In this document: in pieces, positions 1 through 10,632 of the stretch
How positions within the stretch are numbered: the stretch's first letter is position 1
Layout of the letters: every line of letters starts with the position of its first letter
NCBI GenBank assembly: GCA_018466975.1
Contig: CM031563.1
Coordinates: forward strand, 1,426,001-1,490,000
Length of the DNA: 64,000 nt
Direction of reading: 5' to 3'
From: Sparassis latifolia
Lineage: Eukaryota > Basidiomycota > Agaricomycetes > Polyporales > Sparassidaceae
Notes under the pieces: generated by a model
Databases searched by the model: none
Told to the model about the DNA's origin: nothing
The model's input: only the letters and a program-made list of their open reading frames with translations
Made by a program: the position numbers and the translations under genes

Positions 1-90
1 ACGTGCCATACATCTGCCTACGGAAAAGCTCCTGGAGATTCAACAGTCTCCCAATTTCGCAATCATGAATATCCGAAAGAACTATGCTCT

Positions 91-1200
91 TCACGGACGT
101 ATCGCCAATGTGCACCAAACTGCCATTCTGAGGGAGATCTGAGCAGGAAGACATCGCAATGACATAAAAGAAGCACATACTGTACGTGCATACCAGGCGA
201 GGAATCGACAGGCATGTGTGTGCACAACTCGTGGGTCTGCCGCCGACAGTGAACGGAGAGATGGATTGGTTACTGCACGGCCTGGCTCCTGCGCGAGAAA
301 TTCGTGTGCAAAGGTAAGGACACACTGGTCTGTCCTCGATGCGCAGTCGAGAGACTTGAGACTAATAGTGAGTGATCTACGAAGGTACAGCCAGAGTGAC
401 TCGTGGTCAGGATATGCCTCGACCAGCAATCTCGCGTGCGCAATGATTGCATGGTCATCCCGGAGCAGGGCGGGGCGTCCTGGGCACGCAGCAATGCTAG
501 GTGTCAAGTATAAGGCTGGAGTGCGGTTGGGGAGATGTGTGTGAATATTGCAGAGATACTGTACCGCCGTATAATCGGAGACATGGCGCTCGACCCACTG
601 CCGCATGGAGGTATACTCGTCGGCCAGCACCGCTGCATACTCACTATGCTGAGGGGACGACGAAGAGAGGAGCGCGACCAATGCGTCAAAGCAAATATAT
701 CGATGGGCCCAGGCATGGTAATTTCGTGGATAGACCTCGCATGCCTGCGAGATGGTTTTGAATTCATGCTGCAATGTTCCAGGAAGTATTGCGACATTTT
801 CCAAGGAACCATCACTCTGAAACGAAGGAGTAGAGACGTCTCCAGGATCTGCGCTTTCTTGGGTAAGACACAAACGCCGAAACAACCATCTGCGATGATG
901 CCACAAGATGGATTGCTTGGCACCCTCACGGACTGTCAGAAGCGCTGCAACGAATCGCATCTCGTGTGCAGGATCTATGACTTGACAGAGAACGAGCCTC
1001 TTTCGCACATTCAACGCAGTTTGATGGGCAGGGTTGGCCAGTAGAAGGACGGCTGAGGAGTGTACCAACGATTCTAAGACTTTCCGATCTCCGTCCAGGA
1101 TGCGTGCCTCCCGCCTGTACTTCGCGAATGACCTAACGGCGAACATGTACGCCTTGTGAAGAACCTTTTGTGGTACTCCAAGGTTGTCCTCTAAGAACAT
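91..1200 (-). CDS. Protein prenyltransferase alpha-subunit repeat protein (PTAR1-like)
   Basis: A single open frame of 369 residues from an ATG at 1200. It carries helical prenyltransferase-alpha (PPTA) repeats: ILWHHRRWLFRRL near residue 100, YPRNYHAWAHRYICFDAL near residue 157, and HESLWLYLRRSL near residue 270. The N-x-x-x-W-x-H-R core of the second is the family signature. The length and repeat spacing suit the PTAR1-like branch rather than a farnesyl- or geranylgeranyltransferase alpha subunit, so the inferred role is scaffolding of a Rab-prenylation-type complex in the cytosol. Near the C-terminus a 42-nt GT..AG segment (139-180) lies in frame and could be an intron; splicing or retention both keep the frame. 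The function is by family resemblance only. Confidence 0.75.
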   Translation of the reverse strand: MFLEDNLGVPQKVLHKAYMFAVRSFAKYRREARILDGDRKVLESLVHSSAVLLLANPAHQTALNVRKRLVLCQVIDPAHEMRFVAALLTVREGAKQSILWHHRRWLFRRLCLTQESADPGDVSTPSFQSDGSLENVAILPGTLQHEFKTISQACEVYPRNYHAWAHRYICFDALVALLSSSSPQHSEYAAVLADEYTSMRQWVERHVSDYTAVQYLCNIHTHLPNRTPALYLTPSIAACPGRPALLRDDHAIIAHARLLVEAYPDHESLWLYLRRSLTISLKSLDCASRTDQCVLTFAHEFLAQEPGRAVTNPSLRSLSAADPRVVHTHACRFLAWYARTVCASFMSLRCLPAQISLRMAVWCTLAIRP

Positions 1201-1663
1201 AAACGGTTTGTGCCTGCTTGTGGTATCGTCCGTTCCGTCGGTATCCTGAACGACCTCATATCCATCTCCGGGGAAAATCTCGACTGAGATTCTGCAACAA
1301 GTTCTGTCAAGTACTGCTGGTGGCTAAACGAATCAGGCTACGCACGGTGGTGTGTTCAGCAGTCGACCCAAGTGTTCCAAGATGTCGGGGATCGTCGATT
1401 CTTCCATGGGAAGTGAGGTACGAGGGAGGCTCAACAAGGGACGATCGACAATCAATAATCGAACATAATCTATTATGGGCCACTAGAGTTACTGTTGTAG
1501 GGAGAAAATCACGAGAGACAACTGATACATTTGATACACGGGTAATTGTGGTCAGAACGGGCGAACGCCAAGCAGTGAGTGTTCAAAATAGCATGGACAG
1601 GTCTAAGGATACACGAGAATGAATGCAATCACGATGCACGAGATGACCAAACGATGTCCGAGT
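1201..1663. other. Intergenic, between the PTAR1-like gene start and the next gene's 3' end
   Basis: This should contain the PTAR1-like promoter and the 3' end of the neighbouring minus-strand gene. A plus-strand open frame here has no recognisable domain, and I see no RNA gene or repeat. Confidence 0.5.
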
Positions 1664-2905
1664 CTAGTTCAGATTTTGGGACTTCGACCACTCCACGTCG
1701 TTCGCGTTAAAGTCCACCCCTTTTCGTTTCCACCACTCCCTTGCTGCCTCACCGCCTCCAATAGCATCCTCCAACGCCTCCTCGATGTCACACATCCGAT
1801 ACTGAATCGGCAATCCGCTCTTGTCCCACCACTCCAGGACTTCTGGCCGGTTATGCCTGGTTGCGCCAGTAAGTGCATCCGGGTCAAAGATCAACTGAAG
1901 CCCACTCCCGAGCCACCACTCTAAGACCTCCACCTTACCATGACAGCTCGCATGGTACAGCGCTTGTCGGTCGTACTTGAACTCCAGTTGCGAACGCGCC
2001 CACCACTCGAGAACGTCTACGTGCCCTGCCGTGCTCGCCATATCCATGACCCGGCCAATCTTGAGTTGCAGGCCGTGCACGACGCTCTGCTGTTTCCACC
2101 ACGCCAACACGGATAGTTGATCCTTGGCGCTGGCCATCTCGAGTGCTGCTTCGGTGTACTCCAGTGGGATTCCCGAGTGTAACCACCAGTCGAGCGAGGC
2201 TACCTGGCCATTGCGCGAGGCACCATCAATCGCGTCTGCGACGGAGCTCGGTTTGGGTAGAGGTAACGCGTCTGAATACTGCTCTCGCGCGTGTTTCCAC
2301 CAAAAAAGCACTGCCGTGCGCCCATGGTGGGAGGCCGTGATGGGAAGGAGATCGTCCTTGAATTTGGACAAGAATATCGGTCGATGCTGCGTGAGGAGAT
2401 ACTCCAGCACGTGCACATAGCCAAACCGGACGGCTAGTTTTGCACCAATGTTGGTGGGTGGGTACGAGGCAGGGTCTGCGGCGCGGATCAGGGGGAGATA
2501 ACCTGTGAGGATCGCGTGGTCGCAAGGACTGGCTCTGGTCCATGCTAATGGTTGAGGTAGAGACGTAGGCACACCAACTGCTTTAGCAAGCTCCCAGTCT
2601 CCTATGTGATCCATTATCTCCGCGAGAAGCTCCACCGGGAGTTCGGGGGCCATGGCCTGTCGGGGCCGTTGCTTCGACTGAACATCAATTGACGAAAGTA
2701 GAGGGGCGGTCCCAGCACCATTTACGGCGGACGGGAAGTGATATGTATGAATGTCATAGTGTGCCAGACGCGATGCCAATTCGACGTCCGTCCCCGTAGT
2801 TGACAAAGATCGAACTTTGAGGAATAAAACGAGTTGATCACGACTGAGACGTCGATATGCATCGTGAACTAGGTCTATAGAGGGATCATAATACTGATAT
2901 ATCAT
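1664..2905 (-). CDS. SAP-like and ankyrin-like 'VLEWW' repeat protein
   Basis: 413-residue frame. Residues about 15-50 look like a SAP DNA-binding motif (LSRDQLVLFLKVRSL then an L-x-x-R-L turn). Residues about 90-115 resemble an F-box helix (ELPVELLAEIMDHIGDWELA). The rest is a run of at least six ankyrin-like units of about 30-33 residues, each ending in a tryptophan pair: VLFWWKHA, SLDWWLHSG, VLAWWKQQ, VLEWWARSQ, VLEWWLGSG, VLEWWDKSG, and finally REWWKRKG. Such units occur in large lineage-specific fungal families and are inferred to be protein-binding. A strong donor (GTAAGTTTG) just upstream on the minus strand, near 2940, pairs with an acceptor (CTATAG) near 2878, so the true start may lie in an exon around 2945-3100. 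No specific function is assigned. Confidence 0.7.
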   Translation of the reverse strand: MIYQYYDPSIDLVHDAYRRLSRDQLVLFLKVRSLSTTGTDVELASRLAHYDIHTYHFPSAVNGAGTAPLLSSIDVQSKQRPRQAMAPELPVELLAEIMDHIGDWELAKAVGVPTSLPQPLAWTRASPCDHAILTGYLPLIRAADPASYPPTNIGAKLAVRFGYVHVLEYLLTQHRPIFLSKFKDDLLPITASHHGRTAVLFWWKHAREQYSDALPLPKPSSVADAIDGASRNGQVASLDWWLHSGIPLEYTEAALEMASAKDQLSVLAWWKQQSVVHGLQLKIGRVMDMASTAGHVDVLEWWARSQLEFKYDRQALYHASCHGKVEVLEWWLGSGLQLIFDPDALTGATRHNRPEVLEWWDKSGLPIQYRMCDIEEALEDAIGGGEAAREWWKRKGVDFNANDVEWSKSQNLN

Positions 2906-3595
2906 AAGTAGAAATGATAGGTGATAGGTGAATCAAACTTACCGGCATACCTCACAGACAGAAGGGAACACTTCGCAGAGAGCTTGAAGGCGTTAGCAGG
3001 TAATGATGGAGAATTTGTCGGTGTTTGGCAAGAGCTTTGGATTCTAATAAGGACAAACAACGCCGTGGCGCCATGTGTGCAGAGCCGAAAGCTCAGAAAC
3101 ACGCAGGTCCAATCTTGCCTTCAACAGCGAGCTGGCAAAGTTCGAGCCCACGCCGATATCAGACATGGTGGATTGTCACATTGTTCAATCAGTCCGGTTC
3201 GAAATAAGGTTTGAAGTCGACGCCGGCCAATGATCACCGCCGTTTTGTCGCAACATTCAATTAGAATGGCGTACATGGTTTATTAAACAACGTATGCATT
3301 TTCAACATGACGAAAGGATACAAGCGCGGAGAGACATACGCCGTGATACGGTTCGAAGTCAGATGTAGGGCATACACTTGGGGGTGCGTCATCTTTTGGA
3401 TCAAGAGCAACGCGCGATAGGATGGGGTGATCTATATGCAGGCAATCGAAGAATTTTCAACATTGTATGGATGAACCTGACGTACCAAACACGAGCAAGC
3501 CTCACACAAGGGCTATGAGACTTGGAGAATGTTGCCCAAGTCAGTTGACGCAATGAATACAGAGGCTTCACAGTCACGGAAAAATATCGTTTAAT
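2906..3595. other. Intergenic, possibly with a 5' exon of the repeat protein
   Basis: On the minus strand about 2945-3102 there is an open stretch ending at the good donor described for the neighbouring gene; it may be a 5' exon or leader. No domain is recognisable. The remainder up to the REX2 stop shows no gene, RNA or repeat. Confidence 0.35.
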
Positions 3596-4738
3596 CTACA
3601 GGCCACGGCTGCTAGGGGACTGCGCCGCATTGGGAGGTACGAACAGGTTTTGGCGATACCATTGCAACTCTAAGATATGACAGTTAAGTACACAGTGCTA
3701 ATGATGCCAAACCAAATATTACCTCGGATAGATCCGCGGATGTCGTCCAAGGCACTGGAAGATCATTAGCTATTGCAGATAGGTAGTAAATACTGCAATT
3801 ACCGGTGATTGCTCTCTTTGTAGATATCTCGTGAAACTTTCAAAGAAGGATACCACCTACGACAAAGTTCCTAGAGAAACATTACTCATGAGATCGGAGA
3901 AGCCCGACAGCGTCAACACACCTTGATTGAAGAGACATCTAATACGTATATGTCACAGCTCAGAATGTCCTTGAGCACACATATTAGCTTACTCACCAAC
4001 AATACTAGTCGACACGTCCAAGTTAGCGAGCCCTTTCATACTATCAGGAGAGTGCAAACATACCGATAATGCAGCCAATCCACAATCTGAGGCATCTCTT
4101 CTGCGAGGAATGCCCGGTCAGCGTGCACCGAGTTCCCGGCCAATACTCCAGTCCGTTCTTTGGGTATCCATTTCTTGATGTATTTCAACACCTCACCAGA
4201 GACATACTCTCTTGAGTGCTGAGACGTTAGGCATGCGTGGGTCAACCCGGACTGGAGCGAGAGCAAGTGTTCAGTTCAGAAGGGTGAGAATGTGAGGAAT
4301 ATTTGAGAGCACATTTCCGTGCTGCCTTGTACACCATTCACCCATGCTTGTGGGATTAAAGTTGGGTTAAATCATTGCACTGGACTCCACCACTAGGACA
4401 ACTACTTACCGGTCTAGCACTGCTTGGTCTGTATGAATGACGAACTCAATTCCTTCGTCTACAAGCTCGAGATTACCGTTGGTTATGAGGACCTGCCCCA
4501 ATAGAATTGACCCTGCATTAAAGCTTCTGCCGATGTAGACACTTACTGCAATCTCGAGTATCTTGTCGGCGCGTGGGTCGAGCCCAGTCATTTCGCAGTC
4601 AATCCATACAAGTGGCCCGGCAGCAAAATCCAATGGTTGCGTTGGAGTCATGTTCTGATGTAACTGTCGAATACGCGGTGAGACAGAAGATCTTCTTGGA
4701 AGAGTCACCCTATGTAGTCGTAGTCTACAGCCGAGCAT
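3596..4738 (-). CDS. REX2: Oligoribonuclease, DEDDh 3'-5' exoribonuclease (REX2/Orn)
   Basis: Degrades 2-5 nt RNA to mononucleotides, in fungi mainly in mitochondria. I reconstruct eight exons: 4738-4547, 4492-4410, 4346-4313, 4251-4064, 3958-3922, 3870-3803, 3754-3723 and 3669-3596. They join in frame to 235 residues. Exo I is LVWIDCEMTGLD (Asp and Glu of DEDD), with LVDEGIEFVIHTDQAVLDR and MGEWCTRQHG following. Exo II is GNSVHADRAFL and Exo III is LHYR...VLDVSSIKELCRRWYP with a late His-x-x-x-x-Asp (HRALDDIRGSI). The protein ends NLFVPPNAAQSP. Starting at 4738 gives an Arg/Ser-rich, acid-free leader that looks like a mitochondrial presequence; an in-frame ATG at 4801 is possible but intrudes on the divergent promoter. 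The acceptor of exon 5 is the least certain junction because it adds about four residues over the family norm. Confidence 0.93.
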
Positions 4739-4878
4739 GGTGACAGGTGTTGTCGTGACCGCGGGAAGTGACTGTAGCGCGAAGCGTGTGACCGCGTGCA
4801 TGTGACACAATTGTGGCCATCTCGTACCGTGGCGTTGTCGTCCCGACCTTGTTTACACCTTCACCTCTGCCACACACC
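4739..4878. promoter_or_regulatory. Compact divergent promoter between REX2 and the acidic orphan gene
   Basis: Only 140 bp separate the chosen ATG of REX2 (minus) and the first ATG of the large plus-strand gene at 4879, so both must be driven from here or from within each other's leaders. I see no clear TATA box. If REX2 starts at 4801 the gap shrinks to 77 bp, which favours the 4738 start. Confidence 0.45.
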
Positions 4879-7800
4879 ATGTCCACCCCCTTTGCGACAC
4901 CCGGAATGTCTGGTATCAGAGAATCACGTCACGAATCCTCATCTCGTAGTATCTTGCGCAAGCTCGGCAGAGCCCCCATCTACAATCCGTACGACAAATT
5001 CACGCAGCCGGAGTTCGACGCGTGGATTGGTGACATTACTAGCGCGTTACGGAGTGCTCTCGGGAAAGAGGAACCTCAGAGTGGCCCCACGAAACAGCGC
5101 GAACACGCTGATCGCGAGTCGTCGTCCCAGGACGAGCGAGAATACGTTGTGGAAGATTCCTTTGCGGAGCTCAGAGCGCGTCGCGAAGCTAAAGGCAAGG
5201 AGAGGGCTCAGGATGTTGGGAGCGAGGAAGAACCAATCGTTTTGTCGGACTCGGAAGAGGAGCAGGGTAATGCTGACCAGTTGGACGAAAATTGGGGGCC
5301 CGTCTTCAATGCAGAGGGTTACCAGGCAGAGTATGACGAAGGGGAGGAACCGGATTCCGACGCCGAGAACGAACATCGGAGCATATCTGCAGAAATTATT
5401 GAGCTGTCGTCCGACGAGGAGGAAATCGCGAAAGACGCCGGCTCTGAGGAGGAAGATTCGGGGTCCGAAAAGGAAATGGCGGAAGTCGAGGACGACGTAG
5501 GCTCCGAGGAGGAAGACGCGGGTTCCGAAGAAGAAGCCGAGCGTGGAGATTTTGCGGAGGATGATGCGGTCGATGAGCGAGCTTACAGTTCCCTCCTTGG
5601 AGTGCATCATGATGGTGAGCCGGTTGCCTTTTGCCTTGGCATCTCAAGGCAGAGCGTAAGACATCACATTGACCTCACAGAAGAAGAAGTTGAAGACGAG
5701 GTCCCCTTGATTGACGACGAAAGTGAAGATGAGCAAGTAGGGGAGGAGGATGAACGTGGGTATTTTGTTGTCTGCCCATCTACTTGTGACAATTGAGAGT
5801 GGCGCCTCTTTCTCAGTGTTCCCACCTGAGGAAAATTCTCATCAACCGGCCGACCTGTCTGACCCGTGGGTCGGTCCCAGCACCTATGCAGAAGACTTCT
5901 ACTCTGGCGGGGATGTGCCGTCGATTGCACTTGAACACGGTGATCCGCATAACCTCCCGACGGAGGAGAACATTGAGTTACTGGAGGAAGATGTCGGCAG
6001 TGATGGTTCGGAGGAAGAAGGCAGTGATACGAACTCAGAGGACGAAAGGTCCAAGTCGGTGGAGGTGATTGATGTGGATGAACCAGACGAATTGGACAAA
6101 GAGATTGAACACAGTAAGCGGTGCTCCCTCTACTTCAACGCTTTACTCTGACACATCTCTAGATGCCCCTCAACACCCTGTTGACTTGCCTGACCCGTGG
6201 AGTGGTCCGAGGACATTTGCGGAAGACTTCTATTCAGGAGGAGAGCTGCGAGAGAGCAATCTTCGCGCTCGGCGGCTGTCCCCGTCACACTTGACGCCAA
6301 TGCTCAGCCGCAAAGGCAGTCCTGCAGCGGTCGGGGCTCCTCAAGCATCTCCGTCCACAATTCAAGAGTCTTACGAAGATGCCCATAAACAGCGTCGGAC
6401 TTCGCCACTCTTTGCAGATACAGAGGCCTATCCTGCTTTAGAGGACGTGCATGACACCGTACCTGATGCGGTAGGTCCTTTCAACGTCGATGAAATGTTC
6501 GACGATCTATACGCAGACCTCGAAAAGGCCGTTCAGGGACCAGATACGCACTGGGACGAATCAGTTGTGTCAGGTGGGTGGAGTCTCTTCAGCGATCTAG
6601 CTTGACTTGACATCTGACTTGAATTTTAGCTGGGACATCTCTTGGCCAGGGCACCCACGAACATGATGCGGTAGTGGATTGGAACGCGCCAATCGCACCA
6701 GAAAGTGCTGATACGAAGAGTGCCCTTGACCATGCTTTCCGGAAACATGAAGTCCTCGAAGTCGATGACGATGAGGCAGACCACACAGCACCGCTTCAGA
6801 AGAGCCAATATGTGACTAATGCTACCAACGTCGAACAGCACAATCGAGAACACCAAGTTCCTACTGAGAATTTAGTAGAATTCACTGCTACACCAGCCCA
6901 AGAATCAGAATCTTTCCCTCGAATCATATCTACAACCCCAGGTGCGTAATCATGAAAGCGGTATATTACCACATTGTGACATTTCCTATATTATTAGCCG
7001 TCGTCCGACCAGAGCCGGTGAAGGATGAAGAAGAGCCGGTGGAGATGTCTTTGCATGACTCAGTAGCCCCCTCAGTTGATACGTGGAACATTCCGGCTGG
7101 CACTGGCTCTGCAGTGCACCCACCACCAGATCTCGCTGCAGGTGCGGATGACCATGACAAGGTCTCCGCTGCAGAAATTCAGCCTGCAGAAGGATCCTTC
7201 CCGAAACAAAGCTCTCCTGAGCTTGTCCCTGAGGCGGAAGAAGGATCCGAGTTCACTTCAGGTTCCAGATTTGGGAAGGACTCTGTCCCTGGCTATTCGG
7301 ATACTTCAGTTGAACACGCAGCGGCGCCACTCTCAGAGGAGTTTGCAGGTATTTATGAGGACGACGAACCGATCATCGCCGTTGTGACGGAAGCGGAGTC
7401 GGATGACGACCAGCATTCTGAGCTTGAAGAATTCGACGCAGAGACTGTCATCGTCGTTGACGAAAGTGGTGCGGCTGAGGTGGAGTATACCGTCGAGGAG
7501 CCTATCACCGATGGCAGGCGAACTGAGGTGAGCTTGACCTTCAGGCGTAATTGGTTATCTGATTATTTTCAGGAACCGGAGGACGTCGAGTTGGGCAGTG
7601 TTGACGTCATTGTAGAGGACGCTCGTGCCTACGAGACCGAAGAAACTCCTCCGCTGCACACTCCCTTACACGAGCAGGACATTGCAGCTTCAGTGGACCC
7701 TGGGCCTCAAGAAGGCTCTGTTACGGGCCTCACAGGAAAAGATAAGGTTGTTCCTGAAGTTGTTGCACAATCATTAGACTCCGGAGAAAATTTTGACTTC

Positions 7801-10473
7801 GCTCAGCTCCAGTATCCGATCCAGGATACTGATGAGCCTGATACATTGGATGCTTTACAGGCACAGCACGACCGGTCTTCTGAACAGCACCTGGATTTTG
7901 GCGTGCCCATGCCTATATACGCGGACCCAAGCGTACCGGACCCTGCCAGTCCGCGTGCCGACAGCGACGCATTGTCAGGGAACGGGAGTCAAAGTGGTGG
8001 TACCCCTGCGGAAAGAGCACTTTCAATCGGTCTTCCCGTAGGATCTGGTCTCACGTCTCGCGGCGATACTCCAGCCGGCCTCTTCACTCCCTTGATTGCC
8101 GATGATTCTCTCCCTGCATCTCCTCGTACTCGAAACGTCGAACTTCGAGATCCCGAAAGAGCCTTCGGGCGCGCGACCGCTGGTTTCGAAGTGTCGACGA
8201 AGTCTGCTACGCTTCAAGCGGTACGCACTACATTGTTCGGACCACCATCTCTATCTGGTCAACCCATACCCGCGGATGTAGGCACGAGCACCAAGGTGAG
8301 CGCTCATGAGCGGCGCAACACTACTGAAGACCACGATATTGTGGAAGGGAATGTCATCGCCTACGACAGAATTTCTGCAGTAGATGCTACTGCAAGTGTA
8401 TCTGCTGTTCCCGAAGGTCCTGATGGCTTTGATAAGGCCGCCTCTCCTCCCTCGGCTGACGACCAGAATGTAGAGGATGTTCCTTCCCTAGCATCTATGA
8501 TTGATTCTAAAAACCTCGGAGTTCCTGCTGGTGTGGAATTGGCGCCTACCCCAGAGGTCCTAAGGCATTCAAGCCCTCAGGAAGGCACGCACGATACAGA
8601 CGCAGAGGGTGAAGTAGATCCGGACTACGAGGGCAGACATGAAGACACTCTTCCAGGTCCCTCTTCACCACACGTGATCCACTACATCCCAGCGGCCGCC
8701 AAAGATGCAGATCCATTTGTACTTGCAAGTAGCAGTAGTCCAAGTGCTCCTGCCATGAATGGCGATAGTTCTGCTGGTGTGGATGTGAAATGTCAAGAGG
8801 CATCGCATGATTTGACTACCCAAAGACAGTGAGTTATTTGTTCGTCCTATTTTAAACATGTCCTAACTGCATTCCTGTATCAAAATAGGTCATATACGGA
8901 CCGTGCCAATGGTGCCCGCGCAAAGACGACACCTGCAGAAGGTACAGAGTCACCAACTGCACAGTCTAATGACTTGTCGCAGAAAGATGAGACTGCAAAC
9001 GCTTCATCCACGGCCAATCCGCGACAATTGAGGCTTCTGAAGCGGAAACGCAAGTCACCGGTTGAAGCGTCAACACGCACGACTCGTTCAATGGCGAGGA
9101 ATATTTCCGATGGCGAGCCACCACCTGCACAGCCCTCAGAGGGTAAGGGAAAGCAGAAGGCGGTGGAAAACGACCACGAGGATGGCTCAAGTCCCACGTG
9201 CGAGAGCGTATCTGGAGAGTCCAAAACCAACGATGATTCGAAAGCACTCGCTGCTTCAAGTCACACGAACTCTCGTGCTTCCTCCATTGCATCGACTGTG
9301 CCCAGCAATGACTGGACAAATCCACCGACCTCACCAGCTACCGTACGGAACGCCAACCCCGCCGGATTTCATCAGCAATACTCCCTACCCTTCATTCATG
9401 CACATGGTGTAATGCGTCACCACCACGGGCGACCGGCCTTGCATGTACAGCTTCCACTGCCGCCTCAAGCAGTCCAACCTTCAAACTCCATTTCCCTTTC
9501 TATTTCTCCTGTGGACCAAGGACCGACAACTGAGACAAATTTCGTTGAACAACTGAGTCCTTCTCAACGAGTTGCGCCCCGACCCGAAACCGGTTCCCCA
9601 GTTACGCGTTCCAACTGTCGTTTTCACAAGATCAGTCTTCCGCGCGAGGAGAATGGCCCACGTATATACTTCGCTGTCCCGGGATGTTCTTTGGGAGATC
9701 GAGATCTTATGGAGCAAGAACACATTGAAGATCACGGACCGGCCACACACGATGCCAATACTCGGTTAGTAGCAGATATCGAATCTGTAGACTTCAGCCC
9801 ATATCTTCTTGGGATTCTGCGGCAGCTCGTTGGCGTGGATCTTCTGCGGGAACAGGAAGTTTTCTACCTGCCACAGCAAGGAGAGCGCTACAAGTTCAAA
9901 CATAAGCGCAAATCCAGAGTTGCGAAAATGCGACTTTCGCAAGGTGGTCCACTTGAGCATGCTGTTTCCCAGTCTCCGCGCCTATCAATGACTCCTCGTC
10001 TCTCTGCCATGAGGCCACCACCTTCTCGAGCCGGCTCCATATCCACCTCAGGAGGTTCAGCTCGTCGTGGTAGCCGCCCCACGACCTCTTCAATTTCGGA
10101 GAGCGGGTTGAGTGACGCGGATGACGGCGACTTGCCTGCAACCAAGCGCCAGAGAGGGTCTTCTAACAGTGTGGAAGTTGAAGTGGAGACGGCCGACTCT
10201 ACCGCAAAAGCGTCAATCGTTGTCAGTCGTCGCCTTGTGCCTCGGCGGGGCAAGAAACTCGGTGCAGACGCTGCTGCTTATAAACCAGAAGAAGATCATC
10301 CAGAGAGCTCTGAAGTGGAGGCGGAAAATCGTCGAACCAAAAGACGGAAAGGTGGAAAGAAGGGTGTGAAGCGCACTCGAGCAGAAGATCCCCCAGATGA
10401 GCAGGCGACCATTCAGCCGAAGAAACGGAAGGTCCGGGCAAGCTCGTCTGAGAAGACAGAAGATCAACGGTAG
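4879..10473 (+). CDS. 1,755-residue acidic, low-complexity orphan protein
   Basis: Seven exons with consensus junctions join in frame: 4879-5755, 5817-6113, 6163-6573, 6630-6941, 6998-7527, 7573-8828, 8889-10473. The intron at 7528-7572 is only 45 nt and in frame, so it may be retained. The N-terminus (SRSILRKLGRAPIYNPYDKF then a short helix WIGDITSALRSAL) looks like a conserved motif. Residues about 100-290 are Glu/Asp/Ser repeats built on GSEEED. Exons 2 and 3 each open with a copy of DPWxGPxTxAEDFYSGG. A second compact region lies near the C-terminus (about 9640-9880: GPRIYFAVPGCSLGDRDL, then FSPYLLGILRQLVGVDLL). It is followed by Arg/Lys-rich tails (KRQRGSS, RRTKRRKGGKKGVKR) that look like nuclear localisation signals. 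I do not recognise the family; a nuclear, chromatin- or pore-associated role is a guess from composition. Confidence 0.8.
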
Positions 10474-10632
10474 CATGTACAAACTCGGGCCCAAGGTATC
10501 TAGCAAACATAGTGTGTACATAATCGTTTGCACATGCTGCAAAATGCATAATAATCTGCTTGTTCTGACGAATCTATGTGGGTGTGGGTGTGCCAGGGAG
10601 GAGTCTACGGTATCCCTTGGTAGGATTCGCGC
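10474..10632. other. Short convergent 3' intergenic region
   Basis: Only 159 bp lie between the converging stop codons of the acidic orphan and the MIF4G gene, so the two 3' UTRs probably overlap. No other feature is seen. Confidence 0.5.

Noticed and set aside
1218..1622. 134-residue plus-strand frame
   Set aside because: No ATG context, domain, splice pattern or biased composition; likely chance.
3975..4010. Alternative REX2 exon near 3985-4020 reading LANLDVSTSIV
   Set aside because: The segment 3922-3958 reads VLDVSSIK and joins the next exon ELCRRWYP exactly as in the family, so the upstream look-alike is left in the intron.
5047..5610. 187-residue minus-strand frame opposite the acidic gene
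   Set aside because: It is the complement of Glu/Asp repeat codons; the plus strand has proper splice structure and the minus frame has no domain.
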